Below are positions 15,302-24,402 of a DNA stretch of 32,332 bases, one piece after another. Numbering within the stretch: position 1 is the stretch's first letter; every line of letters begins with the position of its first letter. This DNA comes from a virus, in the IMG/VR virus record IMGVR_UViG_3300001242_000065, positions 1 through 32,332 of that record; one strand, written 5' to 3'. A program made the translations under genes and the position numbers. Below the pieces are notes generated by a model. The model was not told where the DNA came from. It worked only from the letters and a program-made list of their open reading frames with translations, and made no database searches.

Positions 15302-16857
15302 GTACTGGGGGTCAATATCTTCCCAGTCTGATTGAATTCTGGAGGATAAAACGGAAACACCAGGGGTTGCCCTGTATTATTAAGCCGTTTCATTATGATC
15401 TGGCAAATGCATATACTAAGTTGCTCTTAGGGGTACTACCCCGGCCTAACCTGATGGTCTTGGAACCCCCTAGGTGTTTGAAGACAAGTCTTTGTGATAC
15501 GTTTATTGAGTACGCTCTTTCATATTTTCCGGATAGTGAGTTCATTAAGGCTGGATTTGGTAAGGAATTACCTGTAGAGAGCGTGATTGATATTCGTAAT
15601 ACACTTTCAAGTGATTGGTATCGGAGCATGGTAGATGATCAGTGGGGTTGCCATGTTCAGATGATTGGTGAGAAAGCAGGTGGTCGTCAGGACCACTTTT
15701 ATACCCTGGAGGGTGGTAGCGTTAAGGCCGGTGGCGTTGGCACGGGTATTATCGGTTTCGGAGCTGGTAAGTTAAGGCCTGAATTTGGCGGGGCTATCGT
15801 AATGGATGACCTTCTTAAACCCCAGGATATGCGCTCTGCAGTGGTGAGGAAGGCTACCTGGGATTATGTACAGAATGGCCTTAAACCCCGGAGAAACCGG
15901 CAGAGTCCTCCATATACGCCCATTATTCTCATAATGCAGAGACTCCACCCGGAAGATCCTGCTGGAATGTGCCTGAGGGAAGAACGTGATGACTGGTATG
16001 TGGTGTGCGTACCGGCACATAATCCTGATGGTACGAGTATTTGGGAGGAAAGGATCTCAGCTGCTGAGCTTGAGAAGATGCGGGCGCGGGACCCGGAAAA
16101 GTATTATAGTCAGTACCAGCAGAACCCAAAAGCAGGTGCGGGTGTAATACTCCAGGGGCAATGGTGGTACCACTGGCAGGACCGGCTTGAGATGGAAAGA
16201 AGATTTACCCTCAAGTTCATTACTGCTGATACTGCGTTTAAGGCCCAGGATGCTAATGACTGGAGTGTATTTCAATGCTGGGGGTGTGAGGGTAAACAGG
16301 GCTTACACCTTGTTGATCAAATAAGGGGAAAATGGGAATTCCCTGAACTTCTGAAGTATGCCAAGGCATTTTGGCTTAAACACCGAACACCCCGGCGTGG
16401 ATATACCCCGGCAGCACATTTCTTCATTGAGGACAAGGCAAGTGGTATCAGTCTTATCCAGAGTATGCAGCGTCAGGGTATCCCGGTAATACCCTGGGCA
16501 CCGGCTGATAATACTAGCCCTGATAAGGTGGGACGTGCTAAACAGGCAAGTGATCCTCTTGCTACAGGTAGGATAAGCCTTCCACCACTAGATGCTCGAC
16601 AGGATCTTAAATGGAGAGATTTACCCCCGGCGTTTAAGCGGGAGTACCCCCGGCCTGATACCTTTGAGGATTTGCCTGATATTAAGTGGGTACAATGCCT
16701 AAAGGATGAGGCTGAGAGTTTTTCAACTGATGACAGTCATCTTTTTGATGACCAGGTTGATACATTTACTGAGGCTGCTTGTATTTGGATGGAGAATGGT
16801 GGGGGTGTAGGACCCCTGCCCAATATGAGTGGACTTATACAAATTAATGAACAATAG
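15298..16857 (+). CDS. Terminase large subunit (packaging ATPase/nuclease)
   Basis: 519 aa. The ATPase part has a deviant Walker A, EPPRCLKTSL (56-65), and Walker B AIVMDDLLKP (166-175). The RNase H-like nuclease part begins FITADTAFKAQDANDWS (Asp311), continues with FFIEDKASGISLIQ (Glu378) and has a late acidic cluster FDDQVD (484-488), all in the usual order. It pumps DNA into proheads and cuts the concatemer. The length is normal and the start overlaps the previous gene by ATGA. Confidence 0.93.
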   Translation: MSTGGQYLPSLIEFWRIKRKHQGLPCIIKPFHYDLANAYTKLLLGVLPRPNLMVLEPPRCLKTSLCDTFIEYALSYFPDSEFIKAGFGKELPVESVIDIRNTLSSDWYRSMVDDQWGCHVQMIGEKAGGRQDHFYTLEGGSVKAGGVGTGIIGFGAGKLRPEFGGAIVMDDLLKPQDMRSAVVRKATWDYVQNGLKPRRNRQSPPYTPIILIMQRLHPEDPAGMCLREERDDWYVVCVPAHNPDGTSIWEERISAAELEKMRARDPEKYYSQYQQNPKAGAGVILQGQWWYHWQDRLEMERRFTLKFITADTAFKAQDANDWSVFQCWGCEGKQGLHLVDQIRGKWEFPELLKYAKAFWLKHRTPRRGYTPAAHFFIEDKASGISLIQSMQRQGIPVIPWAPADNTSPDKVGRAKQASDPLATGRISLPPLDARQDLKWRDLPPAFKREYPRPDTFEDLPDIKWVQCLKDEAESFSTDDSHLFDDQVDTFTEAACIWMENGGGVGPLPNMSGLIQINEQ

Positions 16858-16865
16858 GATTATAT

Positions 16866-17066
16866 ATGTATAGTCTTGTCGTTAATTTACAATTATGTGT
16901 TGGTTGTGGGAATTGTACTGATATTTTTCGTGATCGTTATACTACACTCCTGAGCCGGGGGGAACTCTTGCTTGATGATCTTACTGATAAGGATAAGGAA
17001 TTAATTGAGTACGCTGTAAACCAATGTTATGTTGATGCCCTTTTATTTAAGGAGATTGCAAAATGA
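16866..17066 (+). CDS. Ferredoxin-like protein, single 4Fe-4S cluster
   Basis: 66 aa. Cys11, Cys14 and Cys17 (CVGCGNC) with a distant Cys54 in NQCYVDAL reproduce the spacing of single-cluster 4Fe-4S ferredoxins, in which the first three cysteines are CxxCxxC and the fourth precedes a P/Y-V-D-A-I/L turn. The acidic middle (LLLDDLTDKDKELIE) and total length also fit. The usual proline after the third and fourth cysteine is absent. It lies 8 bp after the large terminase stop, and its own stop overlaps the holin-like start, so it belongs to the late operon. It could carry electrons, or be a structural Fe-S protein; the sequence cannot decide. Confidence 0.7.
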   Translation: MYSLVVNLQLCVGCGNCTDIFRDRYTTLLSRGELLLDDLTDKDKELIEYAVNQCYVDALLFKEIAK

Positions 17067-17272
17067 GTTTTAAGCCCATGACACATAGGAAATCTATTAT
17101 AATCGCTCTGGTTGTAATAGCTGAGACTGCGTTGGTATTGTCCGGCCTTGCTCTTTTCCGGGCTGACCTGGATAAGACAATCCTGCTTGCCCTTATTGGC
17201 GTGGCATCAAATATTGTGTCCGTACTGGCTGGGGTATATATCGGTAAGACAAAAGAGGATACCCCAGCGTGA
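17063..17272 (+). CDS. Two-helix membrane protein, holin-like
   Basis: 69 aa: a basic N-terminus (KPMTHRKS), a first membrane helix (IIIALVVIAETALVLSGLAL), a short loop with charges (RADLDK) and a second helix (ILLALIGVASNIVSVLAGVYIG), ending in a charged tail (KTKEDT). Size and topology fit class II holins, and it stands in the late operon. No endolysin or spanin is recognisable beside it, so the holin call rests on topology and position alone. Confidence 0.5.
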   Translation: MSFKPMTHRKSIIIALVVIAETALVLSGLALFRADLDKTILLALIGVASNIVSVLAGVYIGKTKEDTPA

Positions 17273-18741
17273 AAAAGAAACTCTTTATACTAGCTTTGTT
17301 TCTCTGCCTGCCTTCTGTTGGGTGGGCTGCAGTATATTACCATGATCCTGATTGCGCAGAAAATGGGAATGGGCTTTCTTTCGCGTGTGCAGAAACTCCA
17401 GGCGGTGCAGGGGCTTTCAATACTACCTCTGGCGTCACATACTCAGGGGCTAATTGGTATTTATTTAAAGCTGGTTCAACTATGTCTGCCGCCTATGTAG
17501 ATATTTCTGCTGGTGGGACCTCGGCATCAGATAGGTTAACCATTGGGAGCTACACAACGGGTGGGGTGATCACAACATCAAAAGCCGTTCTTGATGGTTT
17601 CGGCAATGGGCAGACCAGAGTAATAAATTCAACCAATAAGTATTACTGGACTATCCAGGATCTTGAAATTGTCTATGACGATGAATTAACGCAAGATAAT
17701 CGTATAGGGATCGCGTGCCCGTCATCAGGAGGAACAGTTAGTACTGATTACGACAACATCATCCAGAGGGTATACGTTCACGATATACTAATAGACGAGT
17801 CTGCTGGTAATTATGCAAACGGGATTCGCTCTGTTAGCAATGGAGGATTGCAAATTATAGACACCGCCATAGATAATATATCGAGTGATGACTTTTATGG
17901 TGGTGGTGATAATTTGCAAATTATCAGGCCAAATTTTTCAGGATCTGGGCAAGGGTCTTTGGTGACAGGTGATGAAATTCAGCTAACCACTGGTACTGGA
18001 TGGTTAGTACAGGGCGGGACACTTACTCATCCCCAGCATGACGAGAAGAATACTTTCAACGCTGCTTCTACTGCTGGGGCCGGAGTGATCGAGGACGTCA
18101 CGTTGAATTGTTATGAGGGAGAGGCATTAGCAGCTTACTGCTGTTATATCCAAGCTCCAGGTACAGTTGCCAGAAGATTAAAAATAAAGGGCAGCGGCAT
18201 AGTTGGTCCTGTATTTTTTTCGGCGTCATCTACTGGCGGCGAATTCTATGATAACTATGTTATTGCGACTCAGGCAGCAGACCGGGGTGCATATGTTTTC
18301 GCAAATGACGTAAGCATGCTCAATAACACATTCGTTTATAATGGAAGTGGCGCTTCAACTGGTTATGGAATTCATGAACCTGTGACCATTACAGGTGGAA
18401 TTCAAACCAATAATATTATCTCTGGATTTTCAACAGGTATCCGCAGCACAAATAGCACAGATAGCTACAATGATATTCACGGGGTTACGTCAGACTGTAC
18501 AAATTCTGACGGTACAGCAAGAGATTGTGGGACAGGGACAATAACCTCTGACCCGCTTCTCGATAGCCAAGGACACCCGGCTTTGAATTCCCCAGTTATT
18601 AATGCTGGGGCTGATGTGGGTTTACCCTTTTGGGGTACTGCTCCTGAGATTGGTGCTTTTGAAGTTGGGGGGTACCCAGTTAAAGTCAATAACTTACCAT
18701 ACCTGATGCCAATTTGGCGGATGGGCGTAGGTGTACAGTAA
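17269..18741 (+). CDS. Secreted right-handed beta-helix protein, possible depolymerase
   Basis: 490 aa starting at a GTG that overlaps the previous TGA (GTGA). Residues 1-20 are a Sec signal peptide: KKK, a hydrophobic core LFILALFLCLP, and likely cleavage after VGWA. The body has regular short beta strands with turn-rich repeats (TIQDLEIVYDD, NIIQRVYVHDILID, GGLQIIDTAIDNI, EFYDNYVIATQ), typical of pectate-lyase-like parallel beta-helices used by phage tailspikes to cut polysaccharides. The C-terminus (DPLLDSQGHPALNSPVINAG, then IGAFE) resembles secreted bacterial beta-helix proteins. A signal peptide on a phage spike is unusual. Catalytic residues are not identifiable. Confidence 0.7.
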   Translation: MKKKLFILALFLCLPSVGWAAVYYHDPDCAENGNGLSFACAETPGGAGAFNTTSGVTYSGANWYLFKAGSTMSAAYVDISAGGTSASDRLTIGSYTTGGVITTSKAVLDGFGNGQTRVINSTNKYYWTIQDLEIVYDDELTQDNRIGIACPSSGGTVSTDYDNIIQRVYVHDILIDESAGNYANGIRSVSNGGLQIIDTAIDNISSDDFYGGGDNLQIIRPNFSGSGQGSLVTGDEIQLTTGTGWLVQGGTLTHPQHDEKNTFNAASTAGAGVIEDVTLNCYEGEALAAYCCYIQAPGTVARRLKIKGSGIVGPVFFSASSTGGEFYDNYVIATQAADRGAYVFANDVSMLNNTFVYNGSGASTGYGIHEPVTITGGIQTNNIISGFSTGIRSTNSTDSYNDIHGVTSDCTNSDGTARDCGTGTITSDPLLDSQGHPALNSPVINAGADVGLPFWGTAPEIGAFEVGGYPVKVNNLPYLMPIWRMGVGVQ

Positions 18742-18769
18742 TAAATTAGAGAAAAGAGAGGAGAAGGTA

Positions 18770-19192
18770 ATGTCACGACTGATATGGTTAAAAACAATAG
18801 CACTATGGTTGGGTATAGCTGGGTGTTTACTCCCCCTGTTCTCATGTGATGTCCTGGCTGCTCCGTCATATAAGTCAGGGCAGGCTGCTGCAACGGGTGC
18901 AGTAAATTATACCTTTACTGCTGAGGATGAATCTTGGGTGCAGGAAGTTCGCCTTCACCTTGGAGCCGTGGGACAGGCCGGTAATCTAGTTATTTTTGTG
19001 GACCGGGTAACTGGACCCTCTTATGATGTTGTTTATGTTACTCAGGACATGACCTCAACCCAGAATTTTGTATACCAGCCGGTAAGTCCTATAGTGCTCC
19101 AGGCTGGGGATGCCCTACGTGTTACCTGGGTAAATGCAAGTAATATTGGCTATGGTCTTGAGGTTGTTTACACTAAGGGGTGGACACGATGA
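18770..19192 (+). CDS. Small secreted beta-rich protein
   Basis: 140 aa from the ATG at 18770, chosen for GAGAGGAGAAGG just upstream. N-terminal signal peptide with core IALWLGIAGCLLPLF and likely cleavage at VLA/AP. The mature part, about 110 residues, alternates beta strands (NYTFTAEDESWVQEVRLHLG, NLVIFVDRV, ALRVTWVNASNIGYGLEVVY), suggesting a jelly-roll or carbohydrate-binding sandwich. Its end overlaps the fibre gene. Probably an accessory of the neighbouring exported proteins; family unknown. Confidence 0.65.
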   Translation: MSRLIWLKTIALWLGIAGCLLPLFSCDVLAAPSYKSGQAAATGAVNYTFTAEDESWVQEVRLHLGAVGQAGNLVIFVDRVTGPSYDVVYVTQDMTSTQNFVYQPVSPIVLQAGDALRVTWVNASNIGYGLEVVYTKGWTR

Positions 19193-20832
19193 AAAGCGGT
19201 ATAACCTTTTTAATCCTATTGACCTGGTTGATCCTCTTCCCGGTTATAGGCCAGGGTGCTGTTCTTGTTAATGGTGTGGATCAATCTGGGGGTGACCTCC
19301 ATTTTGTAGCCCTGTCATCTTGCGTGGGTATAACTGATGGAGTGTGTTATAATCTTACAGATCATAAACTGTATCAATGGAATGGCCTGGCAGTAGTTGA
19401 ATTTACAGGTACAGGTGATAACCTTGGGACGTCAACGTATGAAACAGTACGTGAGCTTTGGGGGGCTGGTACAGGGTTTTTACTTACGGACGGGACAGTT
19501 AAGGCTGAATCAGCTATCTCTATTACTACAGATCAAATTACTGACTTACCTACCTATTTAGATTATGCGGATATTGTAGCTCTATGGGCAGCAGGGACGG
19601 GGTTGCTTAAAACAGATGGCACAATTGATGCGAGTGTTTATCTTACTGCTGAGGCTGATCCTGTATTTCTGGCATGGGATAAAGATTATACTGATCTGAT
19701 TAATACCCCTACTATTCCGGCAGCTTCCACGGATTTATCTGATACTGCTGATCTATTACGTACAACTGATATTGGGGTGAGTGTACAGACTCCTCTTGTT
19801 GCTGGGACTGATTATCTCGCTCCTGATGGAGACGGAAGCGGGCTGAGCGGGGTGGGCGACATCACCGGAGTTCTTGGGGATGTAACAGGAGATGTTCCAG
19901 TTCTTTATCAAACATATTCAGCATTCACCGGGTCTGATGCGACCCCAGACGTGTCAACCAGTAGCCACTGGAAAACGGTTGACACCACAACGATAACTAC
20001 ATTTGACGGGACTCCGGTTGATGGTCAGCACTTATGGGTAAGGTGTGATGCTGCAACCGTGTTTGATCTGACAAGTTCCGGTATTGTGTCAGTGAACAGA
20101 ACCAGTGATTTTACTTGTGCCGCAAATACCATTCTGCATTTCATCTATGATGGCACCAGCGCAAAGTGGATCGCTACGAACATGCCGACTACGGCGGATC
20201 AGATTTCAACAACTGGACTGGTTTACTACACATCTGGAGTTGGTTTTTCTAGCACCGCTACCCCTCCGCTTGGGATTCCAGCAGATTCTACAGTGGCAAC
20301 TATTTTCGGAAGGGATGCGAATAATAATTTGACATTGGGGGTTTCTGGAACCAGCACAAATACATTCTGGAAAGGTAATGACTCAGCCACAAACGGGGAC
20401 ACAACGCAGGCATGGTCTGCTGATAAGGTGTACGATCAGTTGGCACTCAAACAGGACAAGTCCACTTTCCCGGTAGATTTCTGTGTGGCTATCAGCGACG
20501 AAGCAACAGACCTGACCGCTGGGGCAGCGAAAGTAACTTTCCGTGCACCATATGCTTTTACGTTGACTTCTTTGCGAGCCTCTGTGAATACGGCCCCGGT
20601 AGGGTCAACCATTATCATCGATGTGAATGAGGCGGGAACCACATTGATGACCACAAATAAACTGTCTATTGATGCCTCAGAGTTGACCAGTGTGACAGCA
20701 GCAACGGCCCATACTTTGACGGATACTGCCATTGCTGACGATGCGCTGATGACAGCCGATATTGATCAGATTGGAAGCTCAACAGCAGGTAAGGGGGCAA
20801 AGATATGTTTGTACGGTACGCGGGAACTTTAA
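19189..20832 (+). CDS. Secreted tail-fibre-like protein
   Basis: 547 aa from the ATG at 19189 (AAGGGG 8 nt upstream, ATGA overlap with the previous stop). Signal peptide: FLILLTWLILFPVIG, cleavage near GQGA/V. The mature chain has features of phage fibres: LYQWNG near the N-terminus, linker repeats such as TAEADPVFLAWDKDYTDLIN, SADKVYDQLALKQDK, and a C-terminal beta domain FRAPYAFTLTSLRASVNTAP...IIIDVNEAGTTLM that is widespread at fibre tips. The fibre-like content combined with a signal peptide is the odd point. It lacks a recognisable virion-anchoring N-terminal domain. Confidence 0.75.
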   Translation: MKSGITFLILLTWLILFPVIGQGAVLVNGVDQSGGDLHFVALSSCVGITDGVCYNLTDHKLYQWNGLAVVEFTGTGDNLGTSTYETVRELWGAGTGFLLTDGTVKAESAISITTDQITDLPTYLDYADIVALWAAGTGLLKTDGTIDASVYLTAEADPVFLAWDKDYTDLINTPTIPAASTDLSDTADLLRTTDIGVSVQTPLVAGTDYLAPDGDGSGLSGVGDITGVLGDVTGDVPVLYQTYSAFTGSDATPDVSTSSHWKTVDTTTITTFDGTPVDGQHLWVRCDAATVFDLTSSGIVSVNRTSDFTCAANTILHFIYDGTSAKWIATNMPTTADQISTTGLVYYTSGVGFSSTATPPLGIPADSTVATIFGRDANNNLTLGVSGTSTNTFWKGNDSATNGDTTQAWSADKVYDQLALKQDKSTFPVDFCVAISDEATDLTAGAAKVTFRAPYAFTLTSLRASVNTAPVGSTIIIDVNEAGTTLMTTNKLSIDASELTSVTAATAHTLTDTAIADDALMTADIDQIGSSTAGKGAKICLYGTREL

Positions 20833-21392
20833 TATTTTTACTTAGTTTGTGCTTGAATTGTTATGCATCAGATTGGCTGCTTAATTCTTATACATTTAAT
20901 ACCGAGGCAGGATGCACTACGGGGCAAACCATTATTGGCGACGCCGCCACAACTAATAATTATGGGTTGTCGAATAATTTAATATATTTTGTTCGCAAAA
21001 CGGCAGCAAAATCATGTAATTTGGCTACGATAGTTACCCATTTTTCTGATGCCGGTTCTACAACAACTTTTCGTTCTGCTATATATGCTGATAATGGATC
21101 TGGTACAGCACCGACAGGAGATCCCTTAGGGTATACAGCGCAGTGTAATACTACAGCTGGCGATGGCAACCCGGAGGATGCGGATTGTGCATTAGGTTCG
21201 GCTGTCAGTCTCACCGCATCAACATATTATTGGATGGGGACAATAGCCAATAACACTACAGGAGTTTATTATGGCACTACTTCTGCAAATGGCTATATGT
21301 CATGGGCGTATAGCCCGACAGATCCGTTCCCGACAATAGCATCATTTTCCGCGTGGAATAAAGACTGGTCATTAAGTGGAGAAAGTGAATGA
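20805..21392 (+). CDS. Secreted beta-rich protein of the fibre cluster
   Basis: 195 aa; starts 28 bp inside the fibre gene with AAGGGGG before the ATG. Signal peptide with core TLIFLLSLCLNC and likely cleavage after YAS. The mature part has several cysteines (AGCTTG, KSCNLATI, AQCNTT, DADCALG) that could form disulfides after export, which itself supports an extracytoplasmic location. Strands such as STYYWMGTIANNT and TTFRSAIYADNGSG recall fibre/lectin sandwich domains. Function not recognised. Confidence 0.65.
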   Translation: MFVRYAGTLIFLLSLCLNCYASDWLLNSYTFNTEAGCTTGQTIIGDAATTNNYGLSNNLIYFVRKTAAKSCNLATIVTHFSDAGSTTTFRSAIYADNGSGTAPTGDPLGYTAQCNTTAGDGNPEDADCALGSAVSLTASTYYWMGTIANNTTGVYYGTTSANGYMSWAYSPTDPFPTIASFSAWNKDWSLSGESE

Positions 21393-24247
21393 AAAGATTA
21401 ACGTTATTTTTTCTTTTTTTGCTAACTTATGTTAATTTTGCCTTTGGCAGTACAATTACTTTAGTAATAAAAGATAGTTCTGGAGTTGATAGAACAAGCA
21501 AATACGTATCGTATGGAATTCCTCTTAGCATGTCTGATAATGCCGTGTCTATTTCAACATTTAAAATATCTACCGATGAGGCGGGGACTTCTATTATTGA
21601 CGCCCAGTTCAACATAATTTCTCGGTATGATCTAGATGGAGACGGCTGGGAAGAAACAGAGCCTATCCGTACAGTTCTTTTAACTTTTCCAGCTACCGTA
21701 TCAGCTAATATGTCATCTACATATTATTTTCATACTACTGACGGGAGTGGAAATGTTGCTGGTGATAATTTAGCAGATAACTCAAATGAGGCATACTGCG
21801 CTATTAATGCAAGTTCACTATTGTTACATGTTAAAAAGACAGCAGGATTTAACCTTTTTGATCAAGTGACGGTAGATTCCACAGACATTGTTTCGTCTCC
21901 TGCCACGGATGGAATTATCCTCACTTCAGATAACGGTGGTGAAACCGCTGTTGATTACACAAGTTTCTCAAGCAATAACGCGCCAACAGTCTCAATTGTT
22001 TACAATGGTCCATTGATGGCGGTTGTCAAGGTGGCAGGTCATCTTGAGGACTCAAGCAATAACACTTTAATTCCGAGTGGGGAGAATCCGTCTGCGGTTA
22101 ACCCTATATCATATGCAGTATGGTATACTCTTTTTAAAGATGAAAGATATATTAAGGTTGATTTCAGGATTAAAAACGAAAATCCAGGGGCTGCAGGATA
22201 TGAGACAACTACAAACAGAAATATAGAAATAGCGAATCTTTACCTTAAAACTACTCTTGCTGGACTTGGAACAGTTACAGAAATTGATTTTTCAGACTGG
22301 TCTGATTTGACCAGTCCGTCAGGTGTGTACGATATTGAACAAGATCATTGTTTGCCTGGTGCGTGTGCTCAAGCGTCTGAATCGGATGCGGAAGCAATTC
22401 CAAACTTTAACTATTATATCAAATCTGATGTTAGTGGAACTCCTAATACTGAGTACACAGGAAGACGTTTTGACTCATATTCGCAGATACGTGATTCGGA
22501 TAGGGGGTTGATAGTTGCTGGCCGGTGGTGTTGGCAGAATTGGCCGTTTACAATCAAAGAAGATGCAACAAACAAAATAACCGAAGTGCATTTACTGCCA
22601 AACACTGGAACAGACCATATTTTAATGGGAGCTGCATGGAAAACATGGCAATTGATTTACGATTTTCATGCAGATGTTGCTTCTGACTATACATTTGATT
22701 CTGAACTAGCACAATTGAAATACCCTTTCGTTATTTTCCCAAGTAATTTAACAACATCAAATTTTTTCGGTGAACGTTTAGGACCGGCAAGTTTGACTAC
22801 GTCGATTACATATTCAGGCGGGGAATCGTTAGACGATGCAATAACAAACCAACAAAATTCTATCAGGGCACAATTTGATTCTACGTATTCCACCAATGAG
22901 TCTATGTTGTATGATATATTTGATTTAATGGAGTCAAGGCCAAAGACCTCTACTACTGGCATATATAATGGCCCAATCGACTGGTACGGGTGGCAACATT
23001 GGGGTGATTTAGTTAGAGATGAACTTGGATTTGGTGCTTTGAATTATGATTGGAACTATTTCGCTTCCGCATTTGGGAATTGTTTTCAGGATTTAGCAAT
23101 GGTATATGAGGGTGATGCGATGAGTTTGCGTACCGCAGATTCATTAATATTGCATCAACCTATAAACGACACAACAACAATTAATACATCTGGCGCAACA
23201 GTTCGTGATTTGCATGGCGGGTCCCGGGATGAATATAATGCAACATGCGAGGGTACTTCATTTTTAACTGGGTTTCAGAATAATGGATGCGTAACAAATA
23301 AACATCAACATTTAATTGGTCTCATATTTAATTATATTTTGACAGGAGATGATAAGTTATTTGATGGACTAAAAGATGCTGGAGATTTTATTAGACACAA
23401 TTATAGTTCAATTGCCCCTGATCATGGTGTATTTGATGGAGCAACCTCTGTTCCAGAAAAAAGATGTGATTTAGGAACATGTACATATTATAATACAGTA
23501 GAAACACGTCAATTTTCAAGAAGTATTGAATATGCGTCGTTATTGTATCAATCTACTGGAGATACTGATTATTTAACATTAGCTAAAAAAATATTTGAAA
23601 ATGCTTTATTGCAAAATGAGGATGCTGGTGGTGGATCTTTAGGATCTGACAGCGGGTCTGTTTATGTTTGGTATACTGATCAGGCATTACGTCCAGCTAT
23701 TGCTTTGTATAATTTATTATATGAGGTTGGTGATTCATATAAATCTAGCGTATCTGCATGGTTACTTCGTCTTGTTTCTTGGTATGATAATGTTTTTGAC
23801 AACTATCTGCTAGCGCAACCTGGATACGGAACAGGAGAGAATGAGGGGAAATACTTAGCGTATACACAGGGAGCCGAGTTAATTTCTGGTGCATTCTCCG
23901 GTTTATGGCATCCTGAATATATTACTGAGGTTGCTGACTTATATGCGTTTGCATATTTAGTAACAAATGAACAAGAATATTTGGATAGGGCAGCAAGAAT
24001 GTTTACTGATAAATGGTTTTATGCCGGTCAAAATACCTATGAGACTATTAATAATATTGTTGAGGCGGCATATGCGAATGATGGTCCTGCGGGCGGGGAT
24101 GCATGGTTAAAAGAGGGAATTTCTTTAATGGGTGGAAATTATTTTTTATGGGTCAAAGGACGAAGCCCCTTAGTCAGAAAAATAAATGGCGCAAACGGCC
24201 ACATGCCAATATCAGCAGAAGGAAAAACATTTGAGGCGGTGCAATAA
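21389..24247 (+). CDS. Large secreted RIFT-barrel/toroid protein, putative polysaccharide lyase
   Basis: 952 aa; ATGA overlap with the previous gene. Signal peptide (core LTLFFLFLLTYVNFAF, cleavage near AFG/S). Residues about 20-400 are beta-rich with an early DLDGDGWEE segment, like the N-terminal RIFT barrel of PcRGLX/YetA-type proteins. From about 530 the sequence is helical with aromatic repeats (WYGWQHWGDLVRDELGFG, NKHQHLIGLIFNYILTGD, ETRQFSRSIEYASLLYQSTG), typical of the alpha/alpha toroid of secreted uronate/rhamnogalacturonate lyases. I infer a glycan-degrading enzyme; substrate unknown. The second half is more A/T-rich than the late genes around it, suggesting separate acquisition. 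Confidence 0.65.
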   Translation: MKRLTLFFLFLLTYVNFAFGSTITLVIKDSSGVDRTSKYVSYGIPLSMSDNAVSISTFKISTDEAGTSIIDAQFNIISRYDLDGDGWEETEPIRTVLLTFPATVSANMSSTYYFHTTDGSGNVAGDNLADNSNEAYCAINASSLLLHVKKTAGFNLFDQVTVDSTDIVSSPATDGIILTSDNGGETAVDYTSFSSNNAPTVSIVYNGPLMAVVKVAGHLEDSSNNTLIPSGENPSAVNPISYAVWYTLFKDERYIKVDFRIKNENPGAAGYETTTNRNIEIANLYLKTTLAGLGTVTEIDFSDWSDLTSPSGVYDIEQDHCLPGACAQASESDAEAIPNFNYYIKSDVSGTPNTEYTGRRFDSYSQIRDSDRGLIVAGRWCWQNWPFTIKEDATNKITEVHLLPNTGTDHILMGAAWKTWQLIYDFHADVASDYTFDSELAQLKYPFVIFPSNLTTSNFFGERLGPASLTTSITYSGGESLDDAITNQQNSIRAQFDSTYSTNESMLYDIFDLMESRPKTSTTGIYNGPIDWYGWQHWGDLVRDELGFGALNYDWNYFASAFGNCFQDLAMVYEGDAMSLRTADSLILHQPINDTTTINTSGATVRDLHGGSRDEYNATCEGTSFLTGFQNNGCVTNKHQHLIGLIFNYILTGDDKLFDGLKDAGDFIRHNYSSIAPDHGVFDGATSVPEKRCDLGTCTYYNTVETRQFSRSIEYASLLYQSTGDTDYLTLAKKIFENALLQNEDAGGGSLGSDSGSVYVWYTDQALRPAIALYNLLYEVGDSYKSSVSAWLLRLVSWYDNVFDNYLLAQPGYGTGENEGKYLAYTQGAELISGAFSGLWHPEYITEVADLYAFAYLVTNEQEYLDRAARMFTDKWFYAGQNTYETINNIVEAAYANDGPAGGDAWLKEGISLMGGNYFLWVKGRSPLVRKINGANGHMPISAEGKTFEAVQ

Positions 24248-24318
24248 TGGCAACAGACTCGATAGCAAAATCAGCAGGGCGTGGCAGGGTACTGGCCGTG
24301 GCAATAACATTTGAGTGA
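24247..24318 (+). CDS. Micro-ORF 1 (23 aa)
   Basis: Starts on the last base of the previous stop (TAATG). Peptide MATDSIAKSAGRGRVLAVAI plus TFE. Its last codons (AVAITFE, GCAATAACATTTGAGTGA) nearly repeat in the next micro-ORF. GAGG lies 10 nt upstream. Whether it is translated is unproven. Confidence 0.35.
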   Translation: MATDSIAKSAGRGRVLAVAITFE

Positions 24319-24323
24319 AAGAA

Positions 24324-24398
24324 ATGGACCCAGTAAACAAATCCTTTCGAGTAGGTGCCGGCCTTATGTCTGGTGGCACTGCAATGACATTTGAGTGA
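24324..24398 (+). CDS. Micro-ORF 2 (24 aa)
   Basis: Peptide MDPVNKSFRVGAGLMSGGTA then MTFE; the final 18 bases match micro-ORF 1 except for one base. Glycine-rich hydrophobic middle. Ribosome site weak (GTGAAAG), so translation would rely on coupling to the preceding stop 5 bp away. Confidence 0.35.
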   Translation: MDPVNKSFRVGAGLMSGGTAMTFE

Positions 24399-24402
24399 TA
24401 AT

